From the NCBI GenBank assembly GCA_018066065.1, contig JAGHSC010000072.1, positions 1 through 34,833 on the forward strand: a stretch of DNA of 34,833 bases, written 5' to 3'. Positions 17,470 through 26,088 of the stretch are shown here, one piece after another (position 1 is the stretch's first letter; each line of letters starts with the position of its first letter). A program made the translations under genes and the position numbers. The notes under the pieces were generated by a model. The model was not told where the DNA came from, did no database searches, and saw only the letters and a program-made list of their open reading frames with translations. The stretch is from Candidatus Cryptobacteroides faecihippi (GTDB lineage Bacteria; Bacteroidota; Bacteroidia; Bacteroidales; UBA932).

Positions 17470-19740
17470 ATGAAGACACTCAAGACCATAGCCATCATGC
17501 TGGCAGTGATTGCTGCGGCATCATGCAACTCATCCAAGCTCAGTGCGTGCCGTCCGGGGGAGATCTGGCCGGACAACAATGGCATCCACATCAATGCCCA
17601 CGGAGGAGGCATTCTTGTCGAAGGTGACACCTACTACTGGTACGGTGAGCACAAGATCGAAGGGACTGCCGGCAATGTCGCCCATGTCGGCGTGCATGTC
17701 TATTCCTCCAAGGATCTTTACAACTGGAAGGACGAGGGAATCGCCCTTGCGGTCACCCATGATGAGGATTCCGACATCCGCGAAGGCATGGTCATCGAGA
17801 GGCCGAAGGTCATCCACAATGCCAGGACAGGAAAGTATGTGATGTGGTTCCATCTCGAGAGGGACCCTCAGTACCTTGACGGACGTACCGGAATCGCCGT
17901 TGCAGACAGCCCTGTGGGCCCTTTCACCTACATCCGCTGCACGAGAGCCACTCCGAAGTCCTGGCCTGACAACGTCCAGGATTTCCACAAGGGACCTGTT
18001 GCAGAGGGCCTTCAGGACGTCACCAACCTTTCCGAGGGCCAGCATCCCGACGAGGTCAACACCCTCGGCAGGGACTTCGAGATCGGGCAGCACAGTCGCG
18101 ATATGACCCTCTTCGTGGACGATGACGGAAAGGCCTACCACATCTGCTCTTCAGAGTCCAACAGCACATTGCACATCAATGAGCTCACCGACGACTACCT
18201 TGACTTCACGGGCCGCTACATCCGCATCTTCTCAGGCTGCAAGCTTGAGGCTCCGGCAATATTCAAGCACGACGGGCGCTACTACATGATGATGTCCGGC
18301 TGCACCGGCTGGGCTCCGAATCCAGGCCACTCTGCATCGGCTCCTTCGATCTGGGGCCCTTGGGAGGAGATGGGCAACCCTTGCGTCGGTCCGGGAAAGG
18401 AGACAACCTTCGACTCGCAGAGCACCTATTTCATCACCCTGCCGGACGGCCGCGTGATCTACATGGGTGACAGGTGGTGTCCGGAGAATGCGATCGACGG
18501 CCGCTACATCTGGCTGCCGGTCGAGTTCAACGAGGATGGAACCTATTCCCTCCGCTGGCGCGACGAGTGGTCGCTCGACGGCAAGGCTGGCACGAAGCCA
18601 CTCTCCGACGCACATGAATATTCAAACCCTTGCGGGGGAGACTTCCCGATCATGGCGTGGTTCACGCTTCATGGACAGCATCTCGCTGCAAGGCATATCC
18701 CATTACTTGAAGAGGCAGGTTTCAACCTTGCCTTTTCATTTCTCAGCGACATGGCAGAGGTGGACAGCGTCCTGGCCGCCGCAGAGGGCAGCAAGGTCGG
18801 GATCATCGCAAGCTGCAAGGAGCTTGCAAGACGTCCGGAGGAGGCTGTAAGGCATCTGATGGGCAGTCCTGCCGTCGCAGGTTACTTCCTCAGGGATGAG
18901 CCTGGTGCAGATGATTTCGCTGACCTCCATGAGTGGGCCGAAAGGATCAGGACAGTCGATGACAGCAGGATGCTCTATCTCAACCTGCACCCTACCTATG
19001 CTCCTGATGGCTACCTCAATGTGGACACCTATGAGGAATATGTTCGCCGTTTCTGTGATGAGGTTCCTCTCGGGTGGATGTCATTCGACCACTATCCGGT
19101 GCTTGACAGCGGCATCAGGCCTGATTTCTACCACAATCTTGAGGTAGTCAGCAGCAATGCCAGGCGCAAGGGAATCCCGTTCTGGGCCTTCGTGCTTTCC
19201 ACAGCCCACGGGCAGTATCCGATCGCAACCTACGAGTCCATGAGCCTCCAGGCCTACACGGACCTGGCCTATGGCGCGCAGGGCATCGAGTACTTCACCT
19301 TCCAGCCGGGCCAGCTGAGGTCGCTGAGCTTCCATCATGCTCCGATCGAGGCTGACGGGTCAAAGACTCCAACCTTCGACCTGGTCAAGAGGCTGAATTC
19401 CGAGATCCAGGCGCTCACGCCTGTCTTCCTCGGTGCAGAGGTGGATGATGTCTCGCATCTTGGTGAGCTTCCGAAGGGAACCCATGCACTCGCAGGCCTT
19501 CCTCAGGAGGTAAAGGCCATTTCCGGCGAGGGTGTCCTCGTCTCTCAGTTCCACAATGGTGAAAGGCGCTACCTGATGGTTGTCAGCCGCAGTCTTGATG
19601 CCTCTCAGGAGGTCAGCATCGACTTCCAGTCCTCAGGCGTCAGCCGCATACTTCCAGGGGAAGCTCCCCAGGCTCAGGCCTCCGGTGTCCACACCGAGAC
19701 CCTCACACCCGGAGGCATGCTTCTCTACTGCCTGGATTAA
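17470..19740 (+). CDS. Lipoprotein fusing a GH43-like domain (exo-beta-1,3-galactanase-like subfamily) to a C-terminal TIM-barrel glycosidase-like domain
   Basis: Start MKTLKTIAIMLAVIAAASC (lipobox) at 17470. N-terminal half: NGIHINAHGGGILVEGDTYYWYGEHK ... HVYSSKDLYNWKDEGIAL ... KLEAPAIFKHDGRYYMMMSGCTGW. From about nt 18640: GGDFPIMAWFTLHGQ ... AVAGYFLRDEPGADDFADLHEW ... LGWMSFDHYPVL ... IEYFTFQPGQ. Confidence 0.75.
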   Translation: MKTLKTIAIMLAVIAAASCNSSKLSACRPGEIWPDNNGIHINAHGGGILVEGDTYYWYGEHKIEGTAGNVAHVGVHVYSSKDLYNWKDEGIALAVTHDEDSDIREGMVIERPKVIHNARTGKYVMWFHLERDPQYLDGRTGIAVADSPVGPFTYIRCTRATPKSWPDNVQDFHKGPVAEGLQDVTNLSEGQHPDEVNTLGRDFEIGQHSRDMTLFVDDDGKAYHICSSESNSTLHINELTDDYLDFTGRYIRIFSGCKLEAPAIFKHDGRYYMMMSGCTGWAPNPGHSASAPSIWGPWEEMGNPCVGPGKETTFDSQSTYFITLPDGRVIYMGDRWCPENAIDGRYIWLPVEFNEDGTYSLRWRDEWSLDGKAGTKPLSDAHEYSNPCGGDFPIMAWFTLHGQHLAARHIPLLEEAGFNLAFSFLSDMAEVDSVLAAAEGSKVGIIASCKELARRPEEAVRHLMGSPAVAGYFLRDEPGADDFADLHEWAERIRTVDDSRMLYLNLHPTYAPDGYLNVDTYEEYVRRFCDEVPLGWMSFDHYPVLDSGIRPDFYHNLEVVSSNARRKGIPFWAFVLSTAHGQYPIATYESMSLQAYTDLAYGAQGIEYFTFQPGQLRSLSFHHAPIEADGSKTPTFDLVKRLNSEIQALTPVFLGAEVDDVSHLGELPKGTHALAGLPQEVKAISGEGVLVSQFHNGERRYLMVVSRSLDASQEVSIDFQSSGVSRILPGEAPQAQASGVHTETLTPGGMLLYCLD

Positions 19741-19754
19741 TCGGGCAGGGTTGA

Positions 19755-20192
19755 TTATTCTGCAGGGACAACGAACGACTTCTCCTCGCCGAGGATGTAC
19801 TTGTCGGTGCCATCACCGAAGATCCTGACGTATGCCCTGTAGTAGCAGGTCCCGCCGGCAGCGATGTAGTAACGCTTGACTCCGGTGTCCATGTAGTTCT
19901 TCACGTCTTTGCTGAGCTTGGTCTTTCCCTTGCTCAAAGTGACGGTAGCGCTCGACAGGATATACTGCTTCTCGGAAACATTCGGCTTGGAGGAGAAGAA
20001 GACACCACCATCGGCAACGTAGGCCGTGCTTCCCTCGTACTCGACTTCTCCATTGAGGGTAAAACCATCCAGGCTGATGTTTGTTGCTTCCTTTGTGATG
20101 GCCTTTGCACTTGGCACAGGATCTTCCAGTGTCAGACATGATGTTGCAGCGATGAGGACAAGCACAGCTGCGATGAATCTCAGATACTTCAT
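19755..20192 (-). CDS. Small lipoprotein of unknown function
   Basis: 145 aa, signal/lipobox FIAAVLVLIAATSC; predicted beta-rich; no family recognised. Confidence 0.7.
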   Translation of the reverse strand: MKYLRFIAAVLVLIAATSCLTLEDPVPSAKAITKEATNISLDGFTLNGEVEYEGSTAYVADGGVFFSSKPNVSEKQYILSSATVTLSKGKTKLSKDVKNYMDTGVKRYYIAAGGTCYYRAYVRIFGDGTDKYILGEEKSFVVPAE

Positions 20193-20216
20193 TCGTTTGT
20201 TTTTGATTAGATAAAG

Positions 20217-20262
20217 AACAATCCTTAACCAGCTGACGGTCAGCTAATTAAGGATTGTTTTG
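20217..20262 (-). terminator. Long two-part hairpin downstream of tRNA-Arg, likely terminator
   Basis: AACAATCCTTAA(20217..20228)/TTAAGGATTGTT(20248..20259), 12-bp perfect outer stem, 2x2 internal loop (cc/aa), AGCTGA-cgg-TCAGCT inner stem. On the minus strand it is followed by TTCTTTATCTAATC. Confidence 0.6.
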
Positions 20263-20264
20263 TG

Positions 20265-20338
20265 TAGTCCCGTAGGGATTCGAACCCTAGACCCACAGAT
20301 TAGAAATCTGTTGCTCTATCCAGCTGAGCTACGGAACC
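20265..20338 (-). tRNA. tRNA-Arg (anticodon TCT)
   Basis: Reverse complement GGTTCCGTAGCTCAGCTGGATAGAGCAACAGATTTCTAATCTGTGGGTCTAGGGTTCGAATCCCTACGGGACTA folds as a cloverleaf; anticodon stem-loop ACAGA-TTTCTAA-TCTGT; T-arm TAGGG-TTCGAAT-CCCTA. Confidence 0.95.
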
Positions 20339-20367
20339 ATGCCCCGCGGAATTTCAGCCGCGGACTG

Positions 20368-20397
20368 CAAAGATAAGTAAAATCCTTGGAAAACAAA
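20368..20397 (-). promoter_or_regulatory. tRNA-Arg promoter: TTTG-N18-TATCTTTG
   Basis: Minus-strand TTTG (20397..20394), 18-nt spacer, TATCTTTG (20375..20368), about 30 nt upstream of the tRNA 5' end. Confidence 0.65.
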
Positions 20398-20425
20398 GAA
20401 TTCTCACTCTTTGAATCAATGAATA

Positions 20426-22324
20426 TTACTGTTTGTGGAACTTGTAGCGATAGCGGAAGCGTCCGTCAGGTGCGGAGTCGCCATCTCTCATGCAAGTCTG
20501 GATGTCACCGTCACCGGCAGCATTGTCAATCCACTTGAAGTCGATTGTGAAGCTGTCTGCCGAAGTGATTCCAAGGCTGGCGAGAGGGACTGCAATCTCG
20601 ATCTCGTTGCCTGCAACCTTGTACTTGACATTGCCGGCCTTCTCCCAGCTCCATCCGCCCTTGGACTTCTCGAGGACAGCATCGGATGCGCTCGGAGCGG
20701 TCCTGTTGATTGCATAGTCGAAGCCTTCCCATGAAGTCTTGCCGTCAACATGCAGGAAGAGCTGCATCCACTGAGGATCGTTGCTGGCAGTGATGTCAGC
20801 CTTGGTCTTCGCGTAGAAGTAGACATTGGTGCCGTCGTTTGCAACCTTGCAGAGGACAAAGTCATTGCGTCCGGTGTTGTTGGTGTAGGTACCGACCCTT
20901 CCGTAGCCGAAATGGCTGCGGTGGGTAACGTCTCCCTTGTAGTCTCCGTACATTGCCTCGACAGAGCTCCAGTCGCTGAATGAACCATCGACACTGATGC
21001 TGTTGGTCGTGGTGAAGGTCGGGAGACCGAGGGATCCCTTGAACTTCCTCACGAAGTCGACGAGCATGTAGTAGTAGTTGTCACCGAAGTCGCCGTTGAG
21101 AGGCTCGATGTCGCGGCTGTACTCATGGTTGTACTGGTCAACGAAATAGGTGTCACCCTTCTTGACAAGACCCCTTCCGAGGAAGTTGCACTCGCCACCG
21201 TTGGCGTACTGCCTCTGGGCGGTCCACTCATTCCAGCCGGTGAAGAACATCATGGTAGGGTCAAGCTTCATTGCCTGCTCGAACTGGGACTTGAAGAAGA
21301 GACCCTTGCCGGACTGGAATGTCGAAGGCTGGCTCTGAGACTTGGCGTTGTAGCTTCTACCGATGTTTGAGGAAGGATGTGTTGCAGGAAGGACAGAGAC
21401 GAACTCGTTCTTTCCGTTGTGGATACCTGCCTGCTGAGGATAGAGTCCTCCCCATGGCCACTTGTCCACTCCGTCTCCGAACCATGTGTCGACATTAGGC
21501 TGGTTCCAAAGGAACCATGACTGGCGGAACTGGAAGAAATCCAGGATCTCAGGATCGGTGATGGCGCTCTTGTCCGCAAGGATGAGAGGCTTGTAGATCC
21601 ACTGGTACCACAAGTCCTTGTACTCTCCCTTCTTGTAGATTTCGTTGTAGAGAGTAGTCACCATGGCCTTTGTGTTCGCATTGCAGAGGAAGGCGAACTG
21701 AGGAGTAGGAGTGCCTTCGGATCTCATTGATGCGAAAGTCTGAAAGAGCTTCCTGGCAACAGGCAGGTAGTGGAATCCATTGGTCACATCGAAGAAGATG
21801 GCATCCACTCCGGCGTCGACGAGCATCTGAGCGTGCTTGCGGATGACCCAATCATCATTCGAGACGTAGTAGCCCAGCATTGGCTCGCCCCAATGATGCA
21901 TTGCACCGAACTCTCCGTAGGCCGGATTGGTAGGGTTGTCTGCGAGAAGCTTCTCAATGTCATAAGGGCTGCCCACATCACTTGAGGATGGCACCATGAC
22001 ATCATTCTGATTGGCAATATGGTCGTAGCCATGGCATCCATGCCAGAGGAAGTAGAAGATTGAAACTTGCTTCTTCTCTCTTCCGCCTGCACCCTGATAG
22101 CCTGAATTGTCAGGATCGATGGTGTTGCCCTGTCCATCGATGGCAATCCAGGTGAAAGGATTGACCTTTTCGCTTACTTCGTAGACGCCTCTCTTGTCAG
22201 GCTTCACGATCTCGCCGGAAGGTTTGTCCGGCTCTTCAGGCTCGGTCTCGCCCTTGTTGGAACATGATGCAGCCATCATGCCAGCGAGCAGGACCGAGGC
22301 CAGTGTGAGTAGATTCTTTTTCAT
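20426..22324 (-). CDS. Lipoprotein with GH99/GH71-like catalytic-fold candidate and C-terminal CBM9-like domain
   Basis: 632 aa; lipobox GMMAASC plus a Glu/Pro-rich linker; VSIFYFLWHGCHGYD, VDAGVDAIFFDVTNGFHY, MMFFTGWNEWTAQRQ; C-terminal ISVDGSFSDWSSVEAMYGD ... VYFYAKTKADITASNDPQWMQLFLHVDG ... NEIEIAVPLASLG is CBM9-like. Confidence 0.65.
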   Translation of the reverse strand: MKKNLLTLASVLLAGMMAASCSNKGETEPEEPDKPSGEIVKPDKRGVYEVSEKVNPFTWIAIDGQGNTIDPDNSGYQGAGGREKKQVSIFYFLWHGCHGYDHIANQNDVMVPSSSDVGSPYDIEKLLADNPTNPAYGEFGAMHHWGEPMLGYYVSNDDWVIRKHAQMLVDAGVDAIFFDVTNGFHYLPVARKLFQTFASMRSEGTPTPQFAFLCNANTKAMVTTLYNEIYKKGEYKDLWYQWIYKPLILADKSAITDPEILDFFQFRQSWFLWNQPNVDTWFGDGVDKWPWGGLYPQQAGIHNGKNEFVSVLPATHPSSNIGRSYNAKSQSQPSTFQSGKGLFFKSQFEQAMKLDPTMMFFTGWNEWTAQRQYANGGECNFLGRGLVKKGDTYFVDQYNHEYSRDIEPLNGDFGDNYYYMLVDFVRKFKGSLGLPTFTTTNSISVDGSFSDWSSVEAMYGDYKGDVTHRSHFGYGRVGTYTNNTGRNDFVLCKVANDGTNVYFYAKTKADITASNDPQWMQLFLHVDGKTSWEGFDYAINRTAPSASDAVLEKSKGGWSWEKAGNVKYKVAGNEIEIAVPLASLGITSADSFTIDFKWIDNAAGDGDIQTCMRDGDSAPDGRFRYRYKFHKQ

Positions 22325-22348
22325 CGTATGATCTTGATTTGTCTTCTG

Positions 22349-25228
22349 TTACTTGATGGTGACATCAAGCCATCTGCCTGAGATGCTTGATGAATCCATC
22401 ACAAGGTTGCCATCCACGAGGGTAGCATCCTTGATGGTGGTCTTTCCGCTCTTGACGGTGACCTTCCTTGCGCCTGCAGGCATAGGGATGCAGACCTTTG
22501 CTGCACCGTCGACGCGTACCCTGTAGTGGGCAGCATCGCCGCTGGCAGGACCGAAGGTGATGTTGACAGGAGCGTCCGCGAGTGAATATTCAGTGCCGTC
22601 GATGGTGACTGACTTGCAGCCGCGTCCGTTGAATGCGGTAAGCCTGCCTTCTGCGTCGGTGTTGAATGCCATCGTCCTCTTTCCTGAATATGTGAGGCTG
22701 TGGCCGTTTACCTTCAGGTCAGCGATCTCGAGCTCGTCGGAAGGCATAGGGTTCAGCTCGAGCATCTTTCTGTCTGCATCGGCATCCCTTGAGAAGCCGC
22801 CGGTGCCCATCTCGCGGTGGGTACGGTAGTGCTTGACGATGGCTGTGGCTCCGTTAGGGAACTTGGTTGCGAGGAAATCCGTGGTCCTGGACACGTAGGT
22901 AGGGTTGTCGCTGACAGAGAACTTTCCGCTTGAAGGATAGCTTCCGAGAGCATTGAGTATCTCGAAGAGAGTCCTGGTCTCGTAGCCGAGGCTCTGGCTC
23001 TGGTCGTCGCGTGGACGGAAGCCGAAGTAGCAGACCTGACCCTTGCCGAGCTTCTTGATCGTTCCGACAGGGACCTTGTTGATCGTTGCAACGACCTCGA
23101 GGCCGTCCTCAGCCTTTGCGACAGGATAGATGCGGTCAGGCATCATGTCGGTGAGGATGGTCTGTACAGGGACATCCTTGAGAGTGCCCTGGAACTTCAC
23201 CTGCTGTCCGACAGCCATCTCACCCATGTAGGCGTCGAAGCTGTACTGTACTCCGAAGAGCTTCTGCCACTGCTCCGAGCAGTTCTTTGCCTCTGAGTCG
23301 ATGAGGGCAGGGGAACTGAACCAGATGACGTTGCCGCCGGCCTTTGCGAATTCTTCCATGAGGTCGAGAAGACCCTTCTCAGGAAGAGGCTCGAACATGA
23401 CCACGAGGGTGTTGTACTTCTTGGCAGCCACCTGGAGCTCTCCGTCTGCGTTGACCTTGCCCATCTCCATGAGCTTCCTGGCCGAGAGGTAGTTGGAGTA
23501 GCCGTACTGGGTCATCCAGTTTCCGAATCTCTCCTCGACTGCGATGGTGCTCATCGGGTAGACCATGAGGACCTCGATGTCGCGGTGAACGTAGTCGGTC
23601 ATGAGTCTCATCGCTGCGCCAGGCTGTGCTCCGTAGGCCTCGTTGAGGTCGTTCTTCCATGCATTTGCGTCGCCAGGAAGGCCCCATGCGGCGGCGTAGG
23701 CGTTAGGATGCCTGTTGATGACGCCGATGGATGTTGCCATGGCTGCTCCGTAGTAGTCGCGGTCGTACCATCCGCACTCGGCGAAGTCATTGCCGGTAGG
23801 CTCGAGGTACTCGCCCCACTTGAAGTAGTCGTAGCATGCTGCGGATGCCTGATGGACGCTGTTTGCCCACATGAAGTTTGAGGTGTACTCGTATTTTGCT
23901 CCGTATGGCTCGAGCTTCTCGGTGTCCCAGTCGTCGATGGTAGGGCTCTCTGCCCATGATGCGTGTGCGCTGGTAGGGAATTCCTTGCCGTAGAGCTTCT
24001 CTGCGTAGGACTTGGCGTCCTTGAAGAGGTCGACGACGCCCTCGTTGAGCATCTTGTAGTAGCGGTCGCGGAGGAGGTAGGTCCTGTGGATGTCCTCAGG
24101 TGTCTCTCCCATCACGTACTGGACGTTGCGCACTGCGCGTGTGGTTCCCTCTGCATAAGGTGCTCCGTAGACGAAGTAGAGCATGTACTTCTCGTCGAAG
24201 TCCTGGCCGAATCTCTCCTTGTACTTCTGTGAGAATGAGGATGTGAGGAACCTGTGGTTGAGCTGGCCTCCCTCGTGGTGCGAGAAGTATGACCAGTCCT
24301 GCTGGATGTGCATCTCGTCTGAGTAGAATGCGTTCAGGTTGATGCCGTTGCTCTTGTACTTGTCCATCAGTTCATGCATGAACTTGGTGGCGTTGTCGGA
24401 GAAGTAGTCCATCTCCGGGGTATCATATTCAAGGAGGACCATGACGCGGTCGTAGCCCTGGAGCTCTCCGCCATCGCTGTAGACCCTGAGCCTGCGTGCA
24501 GGGAGGATCATGTCCTTAGGGGAGTCGGTCTTTCCCTTGAGGACGTAGCCGCCTTCGAAGTTGCCGAGGTCGACGGTGTCGCCTGCCTCGTACATCACGT
24601 TGGTGAGTTCGTGGATGTCGTCAGGGCTGACGGCGATCCTCCTGGAATCTCCAAGAGCCTTCTGCTTGAACGCGAATGCCTTGACCTTCCTGAGGTTGAC
24701 GCTGACCTTTCCCTTGTTGTTGGTCCAGTTGATCTGCTCCCAGATGTCGAGGGAGAACTTGCCGTCGGAGGCATTCCTCCTTCCGACCTTGTAGGCAACC
24801 CACTGGCCTGTCTCGCCGGTCTGGTTCCTGAATGCAGGTCCGAGCTCGAGCGGGCTGAGGAGGCTGAGCTGGAGTCCCTGGCCGTACTTCGCCGCGAAAT
24901 CGCTGATGAACTTGATCATCCTTACATATTCATCCTGGTCCGGGGTGAGGAGCCTTTCAGTTCCGGCCTGTGGCCTGTACTGGCGGAAGAACTCGTCAAA
25001 CGCTATCGTGAGAGTCGAATGTCCGTTCCTCTTTCCCTGCTCACAGACTTCCCTGAGGCTCATCTCGACATGGTTGAATCCTGTGGAGATGTCGATCTTC
25101 CTGTCCGGGTCCATGAGGTCCCTGAGCTGCTGGTCACTGGTGAGAATGATTGTGCCTGCAAAGGACTGGGCCGAGAACAGCATAGCCGCGAGGCAGACAA
25201 AAGCCTTGATTATTCCTTTGGTTGTCAT
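22349..25228 (-). CDS. Large secreted protein, candidate clan GH-A-like glycosidase with GATase-like middle domain
   Basis: Start MTTKGIIKAFVCLAAMLFSAQSFAG at 25228 (ORF extends to a TTG at 25303). LNAFYSDEMHIQQDWSYF, SAHASWAESPTIDDW, ECGWYDRDYYGAAMATSIGVINRHPNAYAAAWG, then DIEVLMVYPMSTIAVEERFGNW ... YNTLVVMFEPLPEKGLLDLMEEFAKAGGNVIWFSSP, resembling the GATase-like domain of GH42-type enzymes. Confidence 0.5.
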   Translation of the reverse strand: MTTKGIIKAFVCLAAMLFSAQSFAGTIILTSDQQLRDLMDPDRKIDISTGFNHVEMSLREVCEQGKRNGHSTLTIAFDEFFRQYRPQAGTERLLTPDQDEYVRMIKFISDFAAKYGQGLQLSLLSPLELGPAFRNQTGETGQWVAYKVGRRNASDGKFSLDIWEQINWTNNKGKVSVNLRKVKAFAFKQKALGDSRRIAVSPDDIHELTNVMYEAGDTVDLGNFEGGYVLKGKTDSPKDMILPARRLRVYSDGGELQGYDRVMVLLEYDTPEMDYFSDNATKFMHELMDKYKSNGINLNAFYSDEMHIQQDWSYFSHHEGGQLNHRFLTSSFSQKYKERFGQDFDEKYMLYFVYGAPYAEGTTRAVRNVQYVMGETPEDIHRTYLLRDRYYKMLNEGVVDLFKDAKSYAEKLYGKEFPTSAHASWAESPTIDDWDTEKLEPYGAKYEYTSNFMWANSVHQASAACYDYFKWGEYLEPTGNDFAECGWYDRDYYGAAMATSIGVINRHPNAYAAAWGLPGDANAWKNDLNEAYGAQPGAAMRLMTDYVHRDIEVLMVYPMSTIAVEERFGNWMTQYGYSNYLSARKLMEMGKVNADGELQVAAKKYNTLVVMFEPLPEKGLLDLMEEFAKAGGNVIWFSSPALIDSEAKNCSEQWQKLFGVQYSFDAYMGEMAVGQQVKFQGTLKDVPVQTILTDMMPDRIYPVAKAEDGLEVVATINKVPVGTIKKLGKGQVCYFGFRPRDDQSQSLGYETRTLFEILNALGSYPSSGKFSVSDNPTYVSRTTDFLATKFPNGATAIVKHYRTHREMGTGGFSRDADADRKMLELNPMPSDELEIADLKVNGHSLTYSGKRTMAFNTDAEGRLTAFNGRGCKSVTIDGTEYSLADAPVNITFGPASGDAAHYRVRVDGAAKVCIPMPAGARKVTVKSGKTTIKDATLVDGNLVMDSSSISGRWLDVTIK

Positions 25229-25269
25229 ATGTGGTGTTTGTTTTATAATGCTAAAGTACAAAAATAAAT

Positions 25270-25277
25270 TATCTTTG
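25270..25277 (+). promoter_or_regulatory. -7 element TATCTTTG upstream of the pnuC-like gene
   Basis: Exact TAnnTTTG match, 34 nt before the ATG at 25312. Confidence 0.5.
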
Positions 25278-25311
25278 CCCGTATTTTTATGCAGATGATA
25301 CAATTATACAT

Positions 25312-26088
25312 ATGAATCCTGACAAAGAGAAACGCTTCAATCTTGTTTTCAACATCATCCTGGTCTGTGGGATGTTCGTGGCGGTGGCAGTGACCACGGC
25401 CTTCAAGCTCCAGCAGCCTGGCGTCAAGGCTGCGATGCTGCTTCTGGCAGGATTCGGTTCCCTCATGGGAGTCGTGAACACCGTGATGTCCGCCAACGGC
25501 AACATCCTGACATTCGTCTTCGGCTTCATCGATGTCCTGATCGGAACTTTGATCTACCTTGACAACGGCATCATGGGGACATTCGCTCTCCACGCCTTCT
25601 ACTTCCTTCCCATGCAGGTCATCGGCTTCTGGCAGTGGCGCCGGAGGGGAGCCGGCTCAAAAGATGAGGGTGGAGAGGTCCGGAAGGTTTCCGCAAGGAG
25701 ACTTGGAAGAAAGCAGTGGCTCTGGCTCTGTCTTGGCCTTGCGGCCGGGATTGCTGTCCTGTTCCTCGTTCTCTTCCTCGTGGATTCGGCGAAGGTCGAT
25801 GCCGGCCGTCTCGAATCCGTCGACACATCGAAGGTCCTGCTCGATGCAACGGTCATGGCTCTCAACATCGCCGGTCAGGTCCTGCTGAGCTTCGCCTTCG
25901 TGGAGCAATGGTATCTCTGGATCCTGGTGAACATCTCTTCGATCGTCCTCTGGGCGGTTGCCCTGGCAGGCGGGACGGGGTCGGGCAATGCTTCCGTAAT
26001 GCTGGTCAAGTACGTGTTCTATCTGCTTAACTCACTGAATGGTTTGAGGATATGGCTTCGCCTGAGCCGCGTCGGGGCCTCTCATTGA
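25312..26088 (+). CDS. PnuC-family nicotinamide/nucleoside transporter
   Basis: Multi-TM; GNILTFVFGFIDVLIGTLIYLDNGIMGTFALHAFYFLPMQVIGFWQWRRRG and AGQVLLSFAFVEQWYLWILVNISSIVLWAV match the PnuC pattern. Confidence 0.75.
   Translation: MNPDKEKRFNLVFNIILVCGMFVAVAVTTAFKLQQPGVKAAMLLLAGFGSLMGVVNTVMSANGNILTFVFGFIDVLIGTLIYLDNGIMGTFALHAFYFLPMQVIGFWQWRRRGAGSKDEGGEVRKVSARRLGRKQWLWLCLGLAAGIAVLFLVLFLVDSAKVDAGRLESVDTSKVLLDATVMALNIAGQVLLSFAFVEQWYLWILVNISSIVLWAVALAGGTGSGNASVMLVKYVFYLLNSLNGLRIWLRLSRVGASH

Noticed and set aside
20265-20338. tRNA-Arg considered as an att site of an integrated element
   Set aside because: No integrase, relaxase, phage genes or direct repeat of the tRNA 3' end found in the window.
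24374-25267. 297-aa plus-strand ORF antisense to the 959-aa protein
   Set aside because: Antisense shadow with biased composition; the sense frame has a signal peptide and coherent fold motifs.
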